From Tetramitus jugosus (lineage: Eukaryota; Heterolobosea; Eutetramitea; Acrasida; Vahlkampfiidae), in contig OW569347.1 in assembly GCA_937625935.1 (NCBI GenBank), forward strand, positions 558,001-622,000: DNA of 64,000 nt, in the 5' to 3' direction. Position numbers and translations under genes: made by a program. The notes beneath the pieces were generated by a model. The model had not been told where the DNA came from. It saw only the letters and a program-made list of their open reading frames with translations, and did not search any database. Below, one piece after another: positions 62,858 through 64,000 of the stretch; within the stretch, counting starts at the first letter, position 1, and each line of letters starts with the position of its first letter.

Positions 62858-63659
62858 TCATGATTCATCCATCCATATCTCCATAACATTATAAACTGCA
62901 CGATCTATTTCTTTCAAATCTGACAGTGAGCAGTGCTTCTCAAAGGTAGTCACACGCCGCAACAATGTGGTTGTATCGCACTCACATACGCGTTGATTGA
63001 TCTGTAGTAAACATTGCTTATACGCATCAAACGCCTTCTTTGTATCTGTAACGGCTAAAGTATGAGTTATCTTATCTGAGCTTTCCAATGTATACTTTGT
63101 TCGAGTAAATCCATGTTGCTACTGTAGAAGATCAATGGTTTCTCGACAATATTGTTTTTCACCTCTGGAATAGCTGCTGGCATATCAAGGGTGATTTCTG
63201 ATTCATCGTTGCCCTTTTCACTTTCAACTTGTTCTGTTCGGGACTAACAATCAGCTTCTTGGAGGTCCTCAATGCACAATACTTGAAGCTATCGATACCC
63301 ACATTAGTATCAATCTTCATTATACCAAGATATGTTACATCGAATAGATAATAACATGATGCATCAACAAGAGCAAAAATAAATTGTGGTCGAGAGCCTG
63401 CGAATGTCACTGATATAGCACTATATTGTTCGTGAATGGTGGACTCCATTTCCCAAAGGCGTTTTAGCCAATTATATGCCACCATGCAATCTCCAGCGTT
63501 TGGTAGTGATATGTGATTGTTATTGCATTGTACGAACGTTCTTATAACGAGTATGTAGAACTCTACCAGCTCCTTGGGCAGAAAGTCAAAATTTGCCGTG
63601 GATGGTGGCATGTGGCTGTTGTTTCGTCTCCCGTGTCGTGAAACGCTAGAAATTTCCAT
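62858..63659 (-). CDS. Unknown protein, three exons
   Basis: Proposed exons 63299-63659, 63096-63233 and 62858-63045; introns of 65 and 50 nt, both phase 1 and opening GTATCG and GTATAC; 228 residues. The joins convert three disconnected frames into one: FDFLPKELVEFYILVIRTFV, AYNWLKRLWEMESTIHEQYS, then an acidic EQVESEKGNDESEI, and a Cys-containing helical C-terminus. The start is uncertain: ATGs at 63692, 63659 and 63611 are all in frame, and the first would overlap the divergent plus-strand gene. Family not recognised. Confidence 0.55.
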
Positions 63660-63683
63660 AAACTCCACAAGAAAAACAAGAAC

Positions 63684-64000
63684 ATGAGCCATTTAGAAAC
63701 AAGCCGTCCCTCCGACTCACCCCAGAAGACAAACCACAAGCACACAAACCATCAACAATGCTCACCACAAGCGTTGAAGAGTAGGGTGGCTGACCAACCG
63801 AATGCTCTTGGTTGGTACTTTCGCTTAAGACCGTCATCAACCTACTTCTATCATTTTTACTTTACAGACAATCCCGATACTCAGAAACTCAACTACAAAC
63901 TGCACAGTTGTGATAGATATATTGACAAGTACTATGTTGTGAAGAGAAAGGACAATGGGGACTCTTCTATTAAGGAGGACTACTGGATCAAACATAGATA
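63684..64000 (+). CDS. Partial gene running off the right edge
   Basis: An ATG at 63684 opens a frame that stays open to base 64000 (105 codons and two bases). The first 40 codons are polar; then GWYFRLRPSSTYFYHFYFTD and RYIDKYYVVKRKDNGD read as protein-like, aromatic-rich sequence. No family is recognisable. A TTTACAG at 63882-63888 could instead be an acceptor, making 63889-64000 an internal exon. Confidence 0.5.
   Translation, partial: MSHLETSRPSDSPQKTNHKHTNHQQCSPQALKSRVADQPNALGWYFRLRPSSTYFYHFYFTDNPDTQKLNYKLHSCDRYIDKYYVVKRKDNGDSSIKEDYWIKHR

Noticed and set aside
62566-62886. Single-exon plus-strand membrane protein (106 codons)
   Set aside because: Overlaps the last exon of the spliced minus-strand gene and lacks clear conservation-type patterns; kept only as part of an unresolved region.

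Overview
The window is nuclear DNA from a gene-dense, intron-poor protist, most likely a heterolobosean amoeboflagellate of the Naegleria type. The evidence is eukaryotic throughout: spliceosomal introns of 50-152 nt that usually begin GTATGT, GTAAGT or GTACGT; eukaryotic machinery (SF3A3, NOP58, RPB10, Dicer, signal peptidase subunit 1); three Pol III tRNA genes; Gln/Asn/Ser low-complexity tracts; and a decayed Fanzor (eukaryotic TnpB-like nuclease). The genus is inferred from overall style plus the presence of Fanzor and a flagellar tubulin-modification gene. No search was run.

I support about 45 protein genes, three tRNAs and two gene relics, on both strands with short intergenic gaps. Many start codons were moved to the first plausible ATG, because the longest open frame often begins at TTG, CTG or GTG. 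Fourteen genes needed splicing by eye, and every join proposed here keeps the reading frame.

Left third (1-22 kb): a TPR protein cut by the window edge, a membrane-anchored glycosidase, dipeptidyl peptidase III, a Dicer with two RNase III domains, a small unknown, tRNA-Gln, an Akt-like PH plus AGC kinase (four exons), SF3A3, a nicolin-1 homologue, a mitochondrial-type Q/N-rich membrane protein, RPB10, a coiled-coil protein, a small secreted protein, a sugar nucleotidyltransferase and NDUFAF5.

Middle (21-41 kb): a USP12/46-type deubiquitinase, an unknown, a secreted protein fusing an ML lipid-binding domain to a cathepsin B-like protease, a methyltransferase, an MFS transporter diverging from TTC38, NOP58, a 1.5-kb stretch with an eroded gene, two adjacent PROPPIN (Atg18/WIPI) genes, a PX plus DUF4476 protein, a small membrane protein, an F-box-like gene, and a Fanzor C-terminal relic that ends in nested hairpins and is abutted by tRNA-Glu.

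Right third (40-64 kb): an acidic unknown, a mitochondrial membrane protein, a TBC1D24-like TBC-TLDc protein, a HAD phosphatase, a methyltransferase, a four-exon SepA/Cdc7/MAP3K-epsilon kinase, an initiator tRNA-Met, a 22-residue-repeat LRR protein, an F-box/LRR protein, two genes sharing a duplicated promoter and start block, OTUD6B, SPCS1, a voltage-gated channel with an unusual pore signature, and two incompletely resolved genes at the edge.

The genes are mostly housekeeping with no operon logic. Themes are RNA silencing and processing, ubiquitin signalling, autophagy, lysosomal proteolysis and PI3P/PIP3 lipid binding. The most unusual items are the ML-cathepsin fusion, the Fanzor relic with its structured end, the channel filter, and the duplicated start block.
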